This document shows, piece after piece, positions 61,301 to 64,000 of a stretch of 64,000 nucleotides of DNA (within the stretch, counting starts at the first letter, position 1; every line of letters starts with the position of its first letter). Origin of the DNA: Antennarius striatus (lineage: Eukaryota > Chordata > Actinopteri > Lophiiformes > Antennariidae); NCBI RefSeq assembly GCF_040054535.1, contig NC_090795.1, positions 4,997,501 to 5,061,500 of the forward strand, given 5' to 3'. Below the pieces are notes generated by a model that did no database searches, was not told the DNA's origin, and saw only the letters and a program-made list of their open reading frames with translations. The translations under genes and the position numbers were made by a program.

Positions 61301-63237
61301 TTTGATTTTTTTGATGACATTTATCCAGTCACCTTAAATGAAAACTTCAGAGCTTACTCTGTACACAACTTTCACCCAGATAAGGTGAAAGTTGTACATA
61401 AAATATTTTATGTACAGATTTGTACATAAAATACTTCCATGTCCAGAACATGAGGGCTAGCTGAGCCGTTTCTGCTTCTTGCTTCCAGGACTTCATCCCT
61501 CTCTCAGCACAGGCCTCTTCCTGCTCATGCTGTGGCACTGAAACGGATTTATTTTCTTTATTTGCACCATTAATATTCAGTCTGTCGCCTCATGGCTGCT
61601 GCTGTCAGATAATCAGATGTCCTTCATTTCCGTGTGGTGGCAGGAACAAACAACATTCTGTAACCATCCCCTGACACTTGGCGTCTTTTCTTTATGTGCC
61701 GTTGATTTTAATAAGCACTCCAGGGTTTTTTTTCTGTGTGACATTTGTCTTCGTCGTGATGATGATTAATTTTTCCAGAGTTTCCTGACTGTGTGCCGAG
61801 ATGTTCTGCTCGTGGGTTTGGGCGACAAGGAGTTCAAGGGTCAAATCCTCCACCTGTGTTCGCTTACCCTCTTGTCTGGTGAGTGTTGAATGACGCACAT
61901 TCAGTTGGAAATCTAAAAAAAATAGAACAGTTTATTCTTTCCTATTGAGTGATATTTTTTCACATTTCTCATTTTTTATTAACATCTTTGTCTCTTGTGT
62001 TTGCAGAGGCGGGCTACCTGTGTATTCCTGCAGTGCTGCCAATTTTGAAGGAGGTGGCAGATGGATATGTTCCCGAGGATGATAATCAGGAAGATCCAAA
62101 CGATGTCATTCTGGGCGTGGTTGCCAACATCTTCCAGAAGATAATAGAGCTCCTGGCTCGCCGTCTTCGGAAAGAACCAGAGGAGGGAAAACAGGTAGAT
62201 GTTTAATCCCTAGAGATAGAATATTTCTTCTGTCTAGTTTTATTTTTGCGGGCCCCAGCCATCAGTATTCCAGCCACATAAAGCTCCATGGTATGACGTT
62301 TGATCTCCATCTCTGTTTCGTCTCTTAGCTGAGCCGGGCAGCCATTCCCAGCCTGACAGATTTCCTCCAAGTGGCTCAGATGTGGGACACGACTCCTCTC
62401 TGTGGGATCTTCTCTACTCTGTTTGCCGTTATCATTGTGGAGAAAAGACATTTGCTTCAGAAGGTAAGAGCTGCAGAATAGACAAGATGGTGATTGTCTG
62501 ATTAATGCTCTACATGTCTGAGTCGTAAAGAATATGACCCGGTCAGAAGATGAGATAACGAACCCTGCTGCCTTCTCATTTTTAAAGATCACCCATCCTG
62601 AGGAGGTAATCGCCCCCGAGTCAGTGGAGGACATGCCTCCTCTGTCCAGTGTCCTGCTCTCTGTCATCCTTAAATCACCTTCTGTCACCAGGTAAATATC
62701 ACATCACAGCCACCAGAACCGACTGAGCATGCAGGCGGCCTATCGTCTGCAGGTGAACGCTCGACCTCAGAGTTCAAAAATTCGACATGTTCCTCTAACC
62801 TTCAGGGCGTTTCTGAAAGAGGTTGGCTCGTCGTTGGACTCCGAGGCCATCAGCAGTTTGAATGAACTGGCCGCCATCCTGCACGTCCTGTTGGTTGTCA
62901 AACACGGTGAGTTCATGCGACGACACTCAGATGCTCTTCGTTTTGGTAAAGATCAATGAGTGATTTGTGTCTCGCTGCATCTAAAGCCGGGCAGGCTAAA
63001 GCTGGATTGAAGAGGGCCGCCACAGCCATCCAGCAGCAGCTTCACAAACATGCAGTCCCCTCTTCAGACGGCGGAGACCTACAGAGGTGAGTGAAAGAAC
63101 CAATATATTTACTTTGGATGATCTGTGAATGAATTAGATTTGTTCTTTAATGACTGATTTTTTTTCTACCCCTTTTCTACCACAGGGTTATTTATGAATC
63201 TTCTGTGAAGACCTTGAATCAAATTATAGATTTATAA
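55382..63237 (+). CDS. ncapg2: Condensin II subunit G2 (CAP-G2)
   Basis: A non-SMC HEAT-repeat subunit of condensin II, which compacts chromosomes from prophase onward in the nucleus. Twenty-six exons, from 55382-55459 (MSKREAFLESACKENVEDFL) to 63186-63237, keep phase throughout and give about 1128 residues; human is 1143. Strongly matching stretches are IYFRAWKKASG (56877-57033), LLFTEAFPLHDP (57287-57412), ILGVCKILAKCW and SSPDVRCSVFK (57489-57668), YSLHDNSEKVR (57857-58009), ARKFYQYAHKHTA (58839-59061), MPPAAVP (59904-59974), LDCMCSWGQ (60061-60214), CRDVLLVGLGD (61779-61878) and IYESSVKTLNQIIDL at the end. The exon ending at 60214 uses a weak donor (GTCCGT). An AATAAA follows the stop at 63262. 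Identification is secure. Confidence 0.97.
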
Positions 63238-64000
63238 CTTTACCTATTTGAAAAAAAAGACAATAAATATTTACGACTCTTTCAAAATGTATTTTTCAAT
63301 TGTAATCTGAAACTGTAGAAAAATCTGATATCAAACCTTTTTTTTTACAGCATCAGAGAGAATGACATCACAGTTCACATCACAGTTTATGAAAAAACAA
63401 AAATGAAGTGTCGTCCTATCAGCATCGCTCATGAGAAGCAGATAATTATCTAATATCATTTGGAAGAAAATCCATTTGTTGGATCCCTGTTTACTTCTTG
63501 ATGGAACACATTAGTGAAGTCTCTCAGGCTTTGTACATTGATCGTGTTAAGAAATATTGATCGAGCGTTTCAGAGTGCCAAAGTATTGTTTCTTAGATTG
63601 AATAGGATTCTTCTGTAAAGTGTTCTCCCCACAGCTCTGTGGTTCTCCGCTACTTTGTTAAGCTTCATATGAAATGCTTACATTCTCAAGCTCTGCTGTC
63701 TTCTTATGTATTTTTCTTTTTGTATTTGTCTGCCTGTTTTCTGTCGTGTGTCATCCCATAAGAATAAAACAAACTGCATCAATCAACCTAAACTTCATTC
63801 TTATTTCTCTCTCACACGTTTTTCTTGCCTGCGCAGCGGTTTGCCAGGTAATAACCTTCTACAAACAAGCAATAAATCATCCTCTCGGCCTTCTTAAAGG
63901 GGAACCACACCTGTTCTGAATAGTTGCACACTGTTCCTTCAGGCTGTTTGTAACTGTCAAAGGTCCGCGCTCCAGTCAGTGTCGACTGATGGGGTCCAGT
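63238..64000. other. ncapg2 3' flank
   Basis: An AATAAA at 63262-63267, 25 bases past the stop codon, is a likely proximal polyadenylation signal; others occur near 63762 and 63870. Short open frames at 63674-63919 show no domain. No start of a next gene is recognisable before the window ends. Confidence 0.6.

Overview
The window looks like nuclear DNA of a ray-finned fish, probably a teleost. Genes are split into short exons with GT/AG borders, the DNA between them is AT-rich, and non-LTR retrotransposon debris lies in introns. Every multi-exon protein read here has a vertebrate counterpart. No bacterial operon, CRISPR array or viral gene was seen.

Layout: (1) about 120-9715, minus strand: the 5' part of a MAM/LDL-receptor-A glycoprotein gene that runs off the left edge. 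(2) 12278-14527, plus strand: a three-exon leucine-rich-repeat gene of the LRRC14 type with an unusual charged insertion. (3) 15426 to about 19200, minus strand: a many-exon gene I cannot name securely (possibly WDR97-like), tail-to-tail with gene 2. (4) 19896-27135, minus strand: dync2i1 (WDR60), an intermediate chain of the cilium's retrograde dynein-2 motor; 23 exons with consistent phases give about 1065 residues. (5) 28026-53712, plus strand: esyt2, the ER-plasma membrane tether extended synaptotagmin-2; 22 constant exons give about 866 residues, and one cassette exon adds 21. (6) 55382-63237, plus strand: ncapg2, a condensin II HEAT subunit; 26 exons give about 1128 residues.

The block dync2i1 (divergent) - esyt2 - ncapg2 matches the human order WDR60 - ESYT2 - NCAPG2 at 7q36.3, so this is an old vertebrate linkage. 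The genes do not share a pathway; they are neighbours by descent. The most notable regulatory signal is a perfect palindromic RFX X-box between dync2i1 and esyt2. A second X-box-like site sits at the 5' end of the unnamed gene 3, hinting that it too may be a ciliary gene. The ncapg2 promoter has an unusual 14-base ATF/CREB-type palindrome beside E2F-like motifs.

I found no convincing undescribed system. The best leads are the Arg/Glu-rich insertion in the LRRC14-type protein, the unnamed minus-strand gene with its possible X-box, and the regulatory motifs. All exon models were read by eye from frames and splice signals; no database search was run.
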